Shown here: positions 1 to 8,245 of the stretch, in pieces | Layout: each line of letters opens with the position of its first letter | Position numbering within the stretch: position 1 is the first letter of the stretch | Assembly (NCBI RefSeq): GCF_900105185.1 | Contig: NZ_FNTJ01000001.1 | Location: 3,802,501-3,866,500 of the forward strand | Reading direction: 5' to 3' | Length of the DNA: 64,000 bases | Source: Pseudomonas saponiphila | GTDB taxonomy: Bacteria > Pseudomonadota > Gammaproteobacteria > Pseudomonadales > Pseudomonadaceae | Made by a program: the position numbers and the translations under genes | Notes under the pieces: generated by a model | Database searches by the model: none | The model's input: only the letters and a program-made list of their open reading frames with translations | What the model was told of the DNA's origin: nothing

Positions 1-43
1 GCCACTTAGCCTGTTCGCTCCGCGTAGTTCAAGGAGTTTAACG

Positions 44-433
44 ATGAGAGACATCCTCTGGCGCCTATGCCTGGCGTTGTTTGCCGGCCATGAGCTGGAC
101 GCCGTGGCCCAGGCCGAGTGGCGCCTGCTGTATGGCTTGCGCGACCTCGATCCGACGCTGGGCCCGCCGTGGTTCATTGCCCTGCATGTGCCCCTGTGCG
201 TCGCCCTGATGTGGCTGGCCGGGCACCCGCACCAGGCCATACGCCGCACCAGCCGGCAGCTGTTCGCGGCCTTTGCCGTGGTTCACGCCGGACTGCACTA
301 CAACCTTCAGCAGCACCCGCTGTACCTCTTCGACTCGCTGCTGTCGCAAACGCTGATCTTCGCCTGCGGCGCCACCGGCCTGCTCTACCTGATGCCGAGC
401 CTGGGTCGGCAACGCACAACATGCAGCGCCTGA
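44..433 (+). CDS. small multi-pass membrane protein (DUF6713-like)
   Basis: This encodes 129 residues, mostly hydrophobic, with three to four likely membrane spans. The N-terminal GHELDAV signature and the following EWRLL segment resemble the DUF6713 family of uncharacterised inner-membrane proteins. The start is supported by an AAGGAG ribosome site 7 bases upstream of the ATG. The next gene, another small membrane protein, starts 26 bases after the stop on the same strand, so the two probably form an operon. No catalytic residues can be pointed to, and the function is unknown. Confidence 0.75.
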   Translation: MRDILWRLCLALFAGHELDAVAQAEWRLLYGLRDLDPTLGPPWFIALHVPLCVALMWLAGHPHQAIRRTSRQLFAAFAVVHAGLHYNLQQHPLYLFDSLLSQTLIFACGATGLLYLMPSLGRQRTTCSA

Positions 434-459
434 TCCCCTCCCCGCTCAAGGAACCCGCC

Positions 460-780
460 ATGTCCCGTCCCTACCTGGCCCTGATGGCCCTGCTGACCTT
501 CAGTGCCTACACCCTGTTCACCCTGCTCCAGGCCGAGCAGTCGCTGCTGCAATTTGGCCTGCAACTGCTGGCGCAACCGGACACCGCGCAGGTGGTCATC
601 GACCTGTACCTGATGGCATGGCTGGCGGGGCTGTGGATGCTGCAAGACGCCCGAGCCCGCGGCCGTTCGGCGCGGTCGGTGCTGCCCTACCTGTTGCTCA
701 CGGCGGTCTTCGTCTCCATCGGCCCGTTGCTCTATCTGGTGGTCAACGGCTTTGGCCGAGGCGCGCCGCAGCGCGCCTGA
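460..780 (+). CDS. DUF2834-type small membrane protein
   Basis: The product is 106 residues with three likely membrane helices: near the N-terminus, around residues 45-62, and around residues 78-98. The pattern of a WMLQDARARGR loop between the last two helices and a C-terminal GPLLYLV matches the DUF2834 family of uncharacterised inner-membrane proteins. The frame is open well upstream, but the ATG at 460 is preceded by a CAAGGAA ribosome site and starts a hydrophobic helix, so it is the likely start. It sits just behind a similar small membrane gene, and both may be co-transcribed. Confidence 0.75.
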   Translation: MSRPYLALMALLTFSAYTLFTLLQAEQSLLQFGLQLLAQPDTAQVVIDLYLMAWLAGLWMLQDARARGRSARSVLPYLLLTAVFVSIGPLLYLVVNGFGRGAPQRA

Positions 781-792
781 GCGGCGACGGCT

Positions 793-2148
793 TCAAATCA
801 GCCGCTGGATCTGCTTGTGCCGCCAGACCAGCTTGAAGTAGCCAACCTGCAGCACCAGCATGCTCAGGTAGGCCACCGGGAAGGCCATCCACACCCCTTG
901 CAGGCCGAAGTGCGCATCCAGCAGATAGGCCATCGGCACCTGCACTCCGAGGATGCAGAAAATCGAGATCGCCACCGGCATCAGCACCGTGCCGCTGGCG
1001 CGCATGATGCCACCCACCACCGCCTGGAAGCCGAACACCAGGATGCTCCAGAGCATGATGTGCAGCAGGTGTTCGGCCTGCATCAGGGCCGCCGGATCAA
1101 TGATGAACAGCCCCAGCAGCCAATGGGAAATCAGGTAGCCGAGCAGCACCAGGGCCCCGGTCAGGCACAGGTTGATCGCCAGCCCCGTGCGCAGGATCGG
1201 GGTGATGCGTTCCAGGCGCCCGGCACCGATGGCCTGGGCCCCGAGGATCGAGGCAGTGATGGCGATCGACAGTGCCGGGAACTGCACATAGTTGACGATC
1301 TGGGTCACCGCGCCATAGGCCGCCGTGGCCTGGGAGCCGTGGCGATTGACCAGGGCCAGGATCACCAGCTCGGACAGCGAGATCACCACCATCTGCACCC
1401 CGGTGGGCAGGCCGATGCGCAGCACCTTGCCGAGGATCGCCCGGTCCAGCTTCATTGCGGCGAACAGCGCCCGGTCCGGCGCCAGCGGGTGCGCCCGGCC
1501 GCTAAGGCGCCAGACCAGAAAGCCCATGGCCAGGACATTGCCCGCCAGCCCGGCGAATGCCGCACTCTGGATGCCCATCGGCGGCAACCCCAGCCAGCCG
1601 CGAATCAGCGCCGGGGTCAGGAGCAGGCCCGCCAGGGTCGAGACGATCAGCGCCAGCAGCGGCGACAGGGTATCGCTGACGCCACGCAGCAGCTGGGTAT
1701 AGAGCACGAACACCAGCAGCAACGGCATGATCAGCATCATCACCCGGGCATAACCCACCGCGTCGTCCAGCACATCCGCCGGCGTGCCCAGGCCTTGCAG
1801 GGCCGGCCGGGCGAAGAGCATGCCCAGCACCGCCCCCAGCAGGCCGATCAGGGCTCCCAGCAGCAAGGTGCTGCCGGCCACCGACTTGACCGCATGCAGT
1901 TCCCTGGCGCCCCAGGCCTGGCCGATCAACACCGAGGCACCGGCGCCCAGGCCGATCACCAGGGCGATGAAGAAGAACACGATGGGGAACATCCCCGACA
2001 CCGCCGCCAGTGCCTGGGTGCCCAGCAACTGGCCGATGTAGATACCGTTGAGGGTGCCGGAAAACGACTGCAGGAAATTCGACAGCACCATGGGCAACAG
2101 AAACACCAGGTACACCTGCCAGAGTGGACGCTGAGCGGGAATGGACAT
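793..2148 (-). CDS. MATE family efflux transporter
   Basis: This is a 451-residue inner-membrane protein with about twelve hydrophobic segments and the two-fold repeat of multidrug and toxin extrusion (MATE) transporters, which export drugs or metabolites against a Na+ or H+ gradient. The N-terminal part has the family pattern of a helix followed by GTLNGIYIGQLLG, and the second half begins near LRIGLPTGVQ. The ATG at 2148 is preferred over an in-frame TTG four codons upstream because GAGG lies before it. The gene converges tail to tail on the DUF2834 gene. The substrate cannot be told from sequence. Confidence 0.88.
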   Translation of the reverse strand: MSIPAQRPLWQVYLVFLLPMVLSNFLQSFSGTLNGIYIGQLLGTQALAAVSGMFPIVFFFIALVIGLGAGASVLIGQAWGARELHAVKSVAGSTLLLGALIGLLGAVLGMLFARPALQGLGTPADVLDDAVGYARVMMLIMPLLLVFVLYTQLLRGVSDTLSPLLALIVSTLAGLLLTPALIRGWLGLPPMGIQSAAFAGLAGNVLAMGFLVWRLSGRAHPLAPDRALFAAMKLDRAILGKVLRIGLPTGVQMVVISLSELVILALVNRHGSQATAAYGAVTQIVNYVQFPALSIAITASILGAQAIGAGRLERITPILRTGLAINLCLTGALVLLGYLISHWLLGLFIIDPAALMQAEHLLHIMLWSILVFGFQAVVGGIMRASGTVLMPVAISIFCILGVQVPMAYLLDAHFGLQGVWMAFPVAYLSMLVLQVGYFKLVWRHKQIQRLI

Positions 2149-2284
2149 GGGAACAGGCAACCTCGGATCAAGACGACAAAATGCCGCGACGCCCCCTGCA
2201 GCGCGGAGCTCGCGTCGGTCATGGACAGTACCGCGAAGAAGGCCGCCCGGGGTATTCCGGCTGTGCGGCGGCCTGAGGGTTATA

Positions 2285-2440
2285 TCAGCGGTTGACGTCG
2301 ACTACCACCTGCCCGCGCACCTTGACTTCAAGCAGCTCGGCGGCCCAGGCGTACCCTGGCATGTACCCGCTCAGGGTGCAGCCCCTGCCCTGCAGCGTTA
2401 CCATTGGCCGCCGTTCCACCCTCACCGAATGGATTCCCGA
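2285..2440 (-). pseudogene. 3' fragment of an unidentified gene on the minus strand
   Basis: On the minus strand a frame ending at 2285 reads about 50 residues of protein-like sequence, with GRGCTLSGYMPGY followed by AWAAELLEVKVRG. Upstream of about 2440 the same frame becomes the low-complexity antisense of the neighbouring plus-strand gene. I read this as the surviving C-terminal end of a gene whose 5' part was deleted. The family is not recognised. The junction coincides with the start of the plus-strand ankyrin/NTF2 fragment, which suggests one rearrangement made both. Confidence 0.35.
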
Positions 2441-2986
2441 CCGCTGGACTTTCAGCAGCGCAACGCCTGGTCCCTGGCCCAAGAGCGGTCCCATGCCCGG
2501 GTCATGCAACTGCTCGAACAAGCCGGTGCCGGAGCACCACCGGCTTCCACCCCAGCCCCTGGCCTGGCCTGGCCGGAGCCGCCGGAGGGCGGCGACTGCA
2601 GTGTCGACCCGGTCACCCAGGTGCGCGCCTATACCCTGGCCGTGGCCGCCTGGGAACAACGTGGCAACGCGGCGGGCCATGAGGCGCTCGATGCCGGCTT
2701 CTGGGCCGAACCGCAACAGCTCATCGAACGTTTCTGCACCCGGCGCCCACGAGCCTATCCGCGCGCGTCCTATGGTTTTCCCACGACCTATTCACCAGAC
2801 GATGAACTGCTCGGCAGCGAACGGCTCAAGCCCGCCCAGGCGCAAGTGCTGATGCGCGACCCGGCCGTTCGGGCGCTGTGCTACGAACACCGCTTCCTGC
2901 TCAAGCGGGTCGCCGGACAATGGCGGATCAACAGCGTCAAACGCCGCCTGGCCGGCACCCAGAAATGGGCCAGCACCATCCTCTGA
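2429..2986 (+). pseudogene. ankyrin-tail plus NTF2-fold immunity-like protein, probably 5'-truncated
   Basis: The frame gives 185 residues from the first ATG. Residues 1-32 look like the last ankyrin repeat of a longer protein (NAWSLAQERSHARVMQLLEQ). After a proline-rich linker, residues 95-185 resemble the NTF2-fold immunity proteins of polymorphic toxin systems: a CTRRPRAYPR segment, a YGFPTTYSPDDE segment, then FLLKRVAGQWRINSVKRR and a TQKWASTIL end. No ribosome site precedes the ATG, and the expected ankyrin repeats are missing upstream, so the gene is probably a remnant. An intact short immunity-like gene is the alternative reading. Confidence 0.5.
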
Positions 2987-2991
2987 CGAAA

Positions 2992-3192
2992 AACTCAGCG
3001 ACCAGGACTGCAACGACCAAGGCAACACCTTTGCCCTGGCCTGCTACCAGGGCCGGGACAACCGCCGCTTTGCCTGCGAACGCCGTCTACCGGGTGGAAA
3101 ACCGCTGGCACAACCATGACCGGACGGCCGCGTTGCTGATCCTGCGGCTGGCGATTTGGCGCGCCGCGGGCCAGCCGCAGGACATCGACTGA
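2992..3192 (+). pseudogene. possible frameshifted coding remnant
   Basis: Between the NTF2-like gene and the methyltransferase there is a stretch that reads protein-like in two successive frames. One frame gives DQDCNDQGNTFALACYQGR and ends at a TGA near 3120. The other takes over with ENRWHNHDRTAALLILR and ends at 3192. Together they look like one short gene with a frameshift, but neither part has a good start and no family is recognised. The reading rests only on residue composition. Confidence 0.25.
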
Positions 3193-3274
3193 GCACGAAG
3201 GGCCGGGCCCGTGGTTGGCGAATACTGCCCCGCCCGTGGTTAAATGCCGCCCCGAAAAATGACCGGCCCTGCTG

Positions 3275-4216
3275 ATGACACCTCTCGCCCTTGCCACCCT
3301 CAACCAGCACTTGCTGACCGCCCTGGCCGCCGCGCCCACCGAGACCCGGCGCCTGTTCCATGGCCGCGGCCGCTGCTGGCCGGGTCTGGAACAACTGACC
3401 GTGGACTGGTTGCAGGGCGTGCTGCTGGTGTCGCTGTTCAAGGAACCCGAGGCCGAGCAACTGGCCGCCTTGCGGCAACTGCTGACAGACCTGGGCTCGA
3501 CCCCGCAGTGGGCCGCCAGTGGCGCCCGCAGCCTGATGCTGCAACACCGCTACCTGCCCGACAGCCATGGCGAGTGGCTGCTGGGCCAGCCGGTGGATTC
3601 CTGCACCATCACCGAGGAGGGCCTGCGCTACCAGGTGGACCTGGGCAGCAAGCAGAACAACGGGCTGTTTCTCGACATGCGCTATGGACGCAACTGGGTA
3701 CGGGCCAACGCTCGGGGCAAGAACATCCTGAACCTGTTTGCCTACACCTGCGGTTTTTCCGTGGCGGCGATCGCTGGCGGTGCCGAACGCGTGGTGAACC
3801 TCGACATGTCCCGGGCGGCCCTGAGCCGTGGCCGCGACAACCACCGGCTCAATGGCCATGACACCAGTCGGGTAAGTTTCCTCGGGCATGACCTGTTCAA
3901 GTCCTGGAGCAAGGTCAAGCAAGGCGGGCCTTACGACCTGGTGATCATCGATCCGCCGTCGTTCCAGAAAGGCAGTTTTGTCCTCGGCAAGGACTATGCG
4001 CGGGTGCTGCGGCGCCTGCCGGAACTGCTGACGGCCAATGGCTGCGTATTGGCGTGCATGAATGACCCGGCGTTCAGCGTGGACTTTCTTTTGCAAGGGG
4101 TGACGCAGGAGGCGCCGGGGCTGCGCTTTGAACAGCGCTTGGAGAATCCGCCGGAGTTTCCGGATGCCGATCCGCAGTGTGGGTTGAAGGCTTTGGTGTT
4201 TCGGCAGGGGGATTAG
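3275..4216 (+). CDS. class I SAM-dependent methyltransferase, RlmI/RlmK-like
   Basis: The product is 313 residues. Residues 122-300 carry the Rossmann methyltransferase fold of the 23S rRNA (cytosine-C5) RlmI/RlmK group: NLFAYTCGFS (about 153-162) for S-adenosylmethionine binding, NLDMSR (175-180) and the catalytic-type DPPSF (226-230). The N-terminus is shorter than in true RlmI and lacks a clear PUA domain, so the substrate may differ from that of RlmI. The ATG at 3275 directly precedes the conserved start of the protein. The gene stands alone and is followed by a REPIN repeat. Confidence 0.8.
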   Translation: MTPLALATLNQHLLTALAAAPTETRRLFHGRGRCWPGLEQLTVDWLQGVLLVSLFKEPEAEQLAALRQLLTDLGSTPQWAASGARSLMLQHRYLPDSHGEWLLGQPVDSCTITEEGLRYQVDLGSKQNNGLFLDMRYGRNWVRANARGKNILNLFAYTCGFSVAAIAGGAERVVNLDMSRAALSRGRDNHRLNGHDTSRVSFLGHDLFKSWSKVKQGGPYDLVIIDPPSFQKGSFVLGKDYARVLRRLPELLTANGCVLACMNDPAFSVDFLLQGVTQEAPGLRFEQRLENPPEFPDADPQCGLKALVFRQGD

Positions 4217-4241
4217 GGTTGGATTGGGCGCATGCCCCTGC

Positions 4242-4323
4242 GTAGGAGCTGGCTTGCCAGCGAAGACGTCCGCCCAAGCGCTGCATGCCTCGCGGGCCTC
4301 TTCGCCGGCAAGCCGGCTCCTAC
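4242..4323. repeat. REPIN-type inverted pair of REP palindromes
   Basis: Two REP-like sequences face each other. The left arm begins GTAGGAGCTGGCTTGCCAG, and the right arm reads TTCGCCGGCAAGCCGGCTCC followed by TAC. They are separated by a short spacer. The same sequence recurs at 6138-6208. This is the common mobile REPIN of fluorescent pseudomonads and lies between two converging genes. Confidence 0.85.
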
Positions 4324-4377
4324 GAACAGCGCGTAAACGCGCTTGGCTTTGTGCAGGGGGCAGTCACCACTCCCGCC

Positions 4378-4836
4378 TTACAACTCCATCCGATACTCGA
4401 TAACCCCCGGCTTGTACGCCACCCAGTCATACAACCGCTGCGCCCGCTCGTTGCTTTCCTGGGTGTGCCAATACAAGCGCCCGCAGCGCCGTTCCCTGGC
4501 CTGCGCCTGCACCCACTCGATCAACAGCTTCCCCGCTCCGCTGCCGCGAATCGATGGGGCCACGTACAGGTCTTCCAGGTAGCAGAAGTCGCTGACGGCC
4601 CAGGTCGAACGGTGCAGCACCAGGTTGACGAAGCCGATCACTACATCGCCCTGCACCGCCACCGCCGAATACATCGGTTCCTGGGCATCAAGGAAACGCT
4701 CGAACGTGGTGCGACTGATCTCTTCGCTCAACGTCACCTGATAGAAATCCTGATAGGCCAGCCACAGCGGCAGCCATTGCTGGTAATCCCCTGGCTGAAT
4801 CGCCCGTACCGTCACCGCAGGTTGTTGATCGCTCAT
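4378..4836 (-). CDS. GNAT family N-acetyltransferase
   Basis: A 152-residue protein with the GNAT fold, which transfers an acetyl group from acetyl-CoA to an amine. The acetyl-CoA loop is visible as a pattern close to R-x-x-G-x-G in the segment YVAPSIRGSGAGKLLIEW (about residues 94-111), and the C-terminal NERAQRLYDWVAYKP is the usual beta-bulge helix. The ATG at 4836 is chosen because AGGAG lies 8 bases upstream; an in-frame start 45 bases further up has none. The gene converges on the methyltransferase across a REPIN. The acceptor substrate is unknown. Confidence 0.85.
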   Translation of the reverse strand: MSDQQPAVTVRAIQPGDYQQWLPLWLAYQDFYQVTLSEEISRTTFERFLDAQEPMYSAVAVQGDVVIGFVNLVLHRSTWAVSDFCYLEDLYVAPSIRGSGAGKLLIEWVQAQARERRCGRLYWHTQESNERAQRLYDWVAYKPGVIEYRMEL

Positions 4837-4965
4837 TGCGCGCTCCTCTTGATCATCCACACCGGGATCAGCCCCGGTCATTGAAGAGCGCGCAGGTTAG
4901 CCCCAGAGTGGCTGGCTGTATCAGGCCAATTCAATGAGCATCGCCAGACCACTTCATGGGCTGCC

Positions 4966-6084
4966 TCAAACCTCGGGCAGTTGATGGGTCACGCAATGAA
5001 TCCCGCCGCCACCTGCGGCGATCGCATCGATGTCCAGCGCGATGACCTGCCGCCCGGGGTACAGGCCGGCGAGCAGGCTGTGGGCCTTGGCGTCGGCTGC
5101 CCGGTCGCCGAACTGTGGAGCGATCACCGCGCCATTGATCACGAAGTAGTTGATGTAGCCGGCGGCGAAATCCGGGTTGTCGCGGCTGAAGCGGTTCTGC
5201 CGCGGGTTCAGTGGTGGCGACAGGGTGTGCACCTGCAGCGCGCGGCCATCGGCGTCGCGGGCGGAACGGAGGATCTCCAGGTGCTTGAGGGTCACTTGGT
5301 GGTCGTAGGATTCAGGATCGTTGTCCAGATTGGCCACGACCACCCCCGGTTTGACGAAACGGGCGTAGAAGTCGACGTGGGCGTCGGTGATGTCGTGGCC
5401 CTTGATCCCCGGCAGCCAGATGATCTTGCGCAGGCCGAGGCAAGCCTTGAGTTCCTCTTCGACCTCGGCCTTGCTCCAGCCAGGATTGCGGTTGTCGTTG
5501 ATCCAGCTGCTTTCGGTCATGATCCCGGTGCCGTGCCCGTCGACTTCGATGCCGCCACCCTCGCCCACCAGCTCGCTGCGCCAGTAGCGGGCACCGGCGG
5601 CGTCGGCCATCTGCCGCGCCAGCCGGGCGTCCTTGGCGTGGCGCTGTTTGTTGCCCCAGCCATTGAAGTTGAAATCCACCGCGCCCAATCCGCCTTGCGC
5701 ATCAACGATGAAGTTGGCGCCGATGTCGCGCATCCAGATGTCGTCCAGTTCGGTGCTGACAAAGGTGATGTTGTGCGAGCCGCAGAGTTGCTCCGCCAGG
5801 CTCCGCTCCTGCGCCCGGCAGAACAAGGTCAAGGGTTGATAGGCGGCAATCGCCCGGGCAATGCGCCCCTGGGCTTGCTGCACGTCGCCGGTGAAGTCCT
5901 CCCAGATGGCGTCCTGGGCACCGAAGGCCATGAAGGCCCGCTGCTGGGGCTCGCCTTCATCGGGCAGGTAGCCGTTGTCCTGCTCGCGGGCCCGGGCATT
6001 GCGCGGTCCCAGGCCGAGGGTGGTCATGGCGGCGACACCGGCCAGCAGCGAGGCCTGTTTGATCAGTTGACGTCGGGTGGGCAT
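4966..6084 (-). CDS. Tat-exported agmatine deiminase (agu2A'-like)
   Basis: The 372-residue product starts with a twin-arginine signal (TRRQLIKQ followed by a hydrophobic stretch and an A-R-A cleavage site near residue 32). The rest is a peptidylarginine-deiminase-type agmatine deiminase, which converts agmatine to N-carbamoylputrescine and ammonia: MRDIGANF, EGGGIEVDG and DITDAHVD motifs, and the nucleophile Cys364 in GGGGIHCVTHQ. It is the last gene of a four-gene operon. The set deiminase, amidase, binding protein and second Tat-exported deiminase matches the agu2ABCA' operon described in some P. aeruginosa strains. The protein likely acts in the periplasm; that is inference. Confidence 0.85.
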   Translation of the reverse strand: MPTRRQLIKQASLLAGVAAMTTLGLGPRNARAREQDNGYLPDEGEPQQRAFMAFGAQDAIWEDFTGDVQQAQGRIARAIAAYQPLTLFCRAQERSLAEQLCGSHNITFVSTELDDIWMRDIGANFIVDAQGGLGAVDFNFNGWGNKQRHAKDARLARQMADAAGARYWRSELVGEGGGIEVDGHGTGIMTESSWINDNRNPGWSKAEVEEELKACLGLRKIIWLPGIKGHDITDAHVDFYARFVKPGVVVANLDNDPESYDHQVTLKHLEILRSARDADGRALQVHTLSPPLNPRQNRFSRDNPDFAAGYINYFVINGAVIAPQFGDRAADAKAHSLLAGLYPGRQVIALDIDAIAAGGGGIHCVTHQLPEV

Positions 6085-6137
6085 GGGGCGGTTCTCTTGT
6101 CGAAGGCGTTGCTGGAAAAGATTCGGGGTGGCGCGGC

Positions 6138-6208
6138 GCGGGCCTTCGCCGGCAAGCCGGCTCCTACGTGGCAGTGTAGGAGCCGGCTTGCCGGCGAATC
6201 GCATCGCG
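6138..6208. repeat. REPIN-type inverted pair of REP palindromes
   Basis: The arms TTCGCCGGCAAGCCGGCTCC (from 6145) and its mirror GTAGGAGCCGGCTTGCCGG (6176 onward) are separated by about ten bases and match the repeat at 4242-4323. It lies between the third and fourth genes of the agmatine operon, where it could stabilise or attenuate the mRNA. Confidence 0.85.
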
Positions 6209-6213
6209 CGCGG

Positions 6214-7335
6214 TCAGTGGCGGGCGGCGGTGGCGGTCTTGAACTGGGTCCAGGTGCGCATGCGCGCGCGCATGTCGGCCTGGGGGATGTCGCGGCCGGG
6301 AATCAGGCGTTCGAAGGTGGCGTCATCCGGGTAGATATCCGGGTTGTTGCGCATCTGCGGATCGACCGCCGGCCGCGCCTTGGCATTGGCCGTGGGGTAG
6401 CCGGTGAAGTTGCTGATGGCCGCCATGTTCTCTGGCCGCGTGACAAAGTTGATGAAGGCATAGGCGTATTCCGGGTGCCGGGCATCCTTGGGGATCGCCA
6501 GGGTGTCCATCCACACCGTGGTGCCCTCACGGGGAATGCGGTACTGGAACTCGACCTGCTTGCCCGCGGCGTCGGCCGCGCGCTGGGCCTGGGTCATGTC
6601 GCCGCTGTAGCCCAGGGACAGGCACAGGTTGCCATTGACCAGGTCGGTCACCGGCTGCGACTGGAACTTGCGGATGTACGGCCGCAGCTTGCCCAGCAGT
6701 TGGCTGGCCGCCTGCAGGTCCTCGGGCCTGGCGCTGCGCGGATCGCGCCCCAGGTAGTTGAGCGCCACCGCCAGTACTTCGTCCGGCGAATCGATCAGCG
6801 AGATCCCGCAATCGGCAAAGCGCGCCGCCAGCTCCGGCTTGAACAGCAGGTCCAGGCTGTTGACCGGCGCATCGGGCAGGCGCTCGGCGATCTGCCGGGC
6901 GTTGTAGGTCAGGCCGATGGTGCCCCAGGTATAGGGCACGGTGGCCTGGCTGGCACGCGGGTAGTGGGCCCGCAGGCGCTTGAGGCCGGGCTCGATATCG
7001 TCCTGCCCGGTCAGCTTGCTTGGGTCCAGCTGCTGCAGGCTGCCAGCACGCATCAGGCGCTCGGCCACGGTATCGCCGGGGAAGATCAGGTCGTAGCCGC
7101 TGCCGCCGGTCATCAGCTTGGCCTCCAGCACCTCGCTGCCCTCCATCACGTCGTAGATCACCTTGATCCCGGTTTCGGCGGTGAAGCGCGCCAGGGTGTC
7201 TGCGGCGAAATAGTCGGCCCAGTTGTACAGGCGCAGGGTCTGGTCCTCGGGTTCGGCCTGGGCCTGGAGCGCGACCAGGGCCAGGGCCAGCCAGCTGGCG
7301 CAATGGCGTTTCCAGCGTTTGCCTATGATTCGCAT
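6214..7335 (-). CDS. polyamine ABC transporter periplasmic binding protein (agu2C-like)
   Basis: The product is 373 residues with a Sec signal peptide ending near QAQA (about residue 27). It continues with LRLYNWADYF, the hallmark start of mature PotD/PotF-type polyamine-binding proteins, and contains the family segments VIYDVMEGSEVLEAK and SGYDLIFPG. No transporter permease or ATPase genes are beside it. The protein therefore either feeds a transporter encoded elsewhere or has become a sensor or accessory of agmatine metabolism. Its ATG is one base from the stop of the amidase gene, so translation is probably coupled. Confidence 0.88.
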   Translation of the reverse strand: MRIIGKRWKRHCASWLALALVALQAQAEPEDQTLRLYNWADYFAADTLARFTAETGIKVIYDVMEGSEVLEAKLMTGGSGYDLIFPGDTVAERLMRAGSLQQLDPSKLTGQDDIEPGLKRLRAHYPRASQATVPYTWGTIGLTYNARQIAERLPDAPVNSLDLLFKPELAARFADCGISLIDSPDEVLAVALNYLGRDPRSARPEDLQAASQLLGKLRPYIRKFQSQPVTDLVNGNLCLSLGYSGDMTQAQRAADAAGKQVEFQYRIPREGTTVWMDTLAIPKDARHPEYAYAFINFVTRPENMAAISNFTGYPTANAKARPAVDPQMRNNPDIYPDDATFERLIPGRDIPQADMRARMRTWTQFKTATAARH

Positions 7336-7336
7336 G

Positions 7337-8245
7337 TCATGCCTCCCGGCCGTTCCAGCGTGAATGAAGGTGTTGCCCGTCAAGACTCAGCAGCGGCCCG
7401 TACATCTCGGGTCGCCGGTCGCGGAAGATGCCCCAGGTGCGGCGCTCTTCGGCCATGGCGGCCAGATCCAGGGACTGCAACAGGACCCCGCTGCTGTCGC
7501 GGTCGGCCTCGGCCAAGAGCCGGCCCTTGTGGTCGCAGATGAACGACGAGCCATAGAAATCCATGTGCAGGGCCGGGTCGCTGGTAGCCACTTCATGGCC
7601 GACGCGGTTGGCCGCCACCACCGGCAGCAGGTTGGCCGCGGCATGCCCGCGCATGGTCATCTGCCAGTGATCCCGCGAGTCCAGATCGGCACTGCCCGGT
7701 TCACTGCCGATGGCGGTGGGGAACAGCAACACTTCGGCGCCCTGCAAGGCCAGGCAGCGGGCAGTCTCGGGGAACCACTGGTCCCAGCAGATGCCAATGC
7801 CCAGGCGGCCGAAGGCCGTGTCCCAGACCCGGAAACCGGTGTCGCCGGGGCTGAAGTATTCCTTCTCCTGATAGCCCACGGCGTTGGGAATATGGGTCTT
7901 GCGGTACACCCCCAGCAGGCGGCCGTCGGCATCGGCGACGCTCAGGGAGTTGAAATAGGCGGTGCCGGCCCGTTCGAACCAGCTCAGGGGCAGAACCACC
8001 CCCAGCTCCCCGGCCAGGGCGGCGAAGCGCTGGAGCACCCGGCTCTGGGCATACTCCTCGGCCAGGGCCAGGTGCTGGTGCTGCTGCTCGATGCAGAAGT
8101 ACGGGGTAGCGAACAGCTCCTGCAGCAGGATCACCTGGGCGCCGCGGGCCGCTGCTTCGCGCACCAGCTGTTCGGCGCGTTCCAGGTTGCCGGGCAGGTC
8201 CCAGGTGCAGGGCATCTGGGTGGTGGCGACGATCAACCGGCTCAT
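7337..8245 (-). CDS. aguB: N-carbamoylputrescine amidase (agu2B-like)
   Basis: The 302-residue protein belongs to the nitrilase superfamily and hydrolyses N-carbamoylputrescine to putrescine, CO2 and ammonia. The catalytic triad is visible as Glu43 in LLQELF, Lys116 in YRKTHIP and Cys153 in GICWDQWFPE. The length fits AguB. The start at 8245 overlaps the stop of the upstream deiminase gene in an ATGA, which shows translational coupling. Together with the two deiminases it turns agmatine into putrescine. The copy is most like the second agmatine operon of pseudomonads, so a separate aguBA pair may exist elsewhere. Confidence 0.9.
   Translation of the reverse strand: MSRLIVATTQMPCTWDLPGNLERAEQLVREAAARGAQVILLQELFATPYFCIEQQHQHLALAEEYAQSRVLQRFAALAGELGVVLPLSWFERAGTAYFNSLSVADADGRLLGVYRKTHIPNAVGYQEKEYFSPGDTGFRVWDTAFGRLGIGICWDQWFPETARCLALQGAEVLLFPTAIGSEPGSADLDSRDHWQMTMRGHAAANLLPVVAANRVGHEVATSDPALHMDFYGSSFICDHKGRLLAEADRDSSGVLLQSLDLAAMAEERRTWGIFRDRRPEMYGPLLSLDGQHLHSRWNGREA

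Noticed and set aside
817..2295. A 492-codon plus-strand open frame opposite the MATE gene
   Set aside because: It is Gln-, His- and Arg-rich with no domain pattern, a typical shadow of a membrane protein gene on the other strand.
4981..7542. A very long plus-strand open frame (853 codons) opposite the agmatine genes
   Set aside because: It is the antisense of high-GC coding sequence, has no ribosome site, and is rich in Gly, Ala and Arg. The minus-strand genes carry full catalytic motifs.
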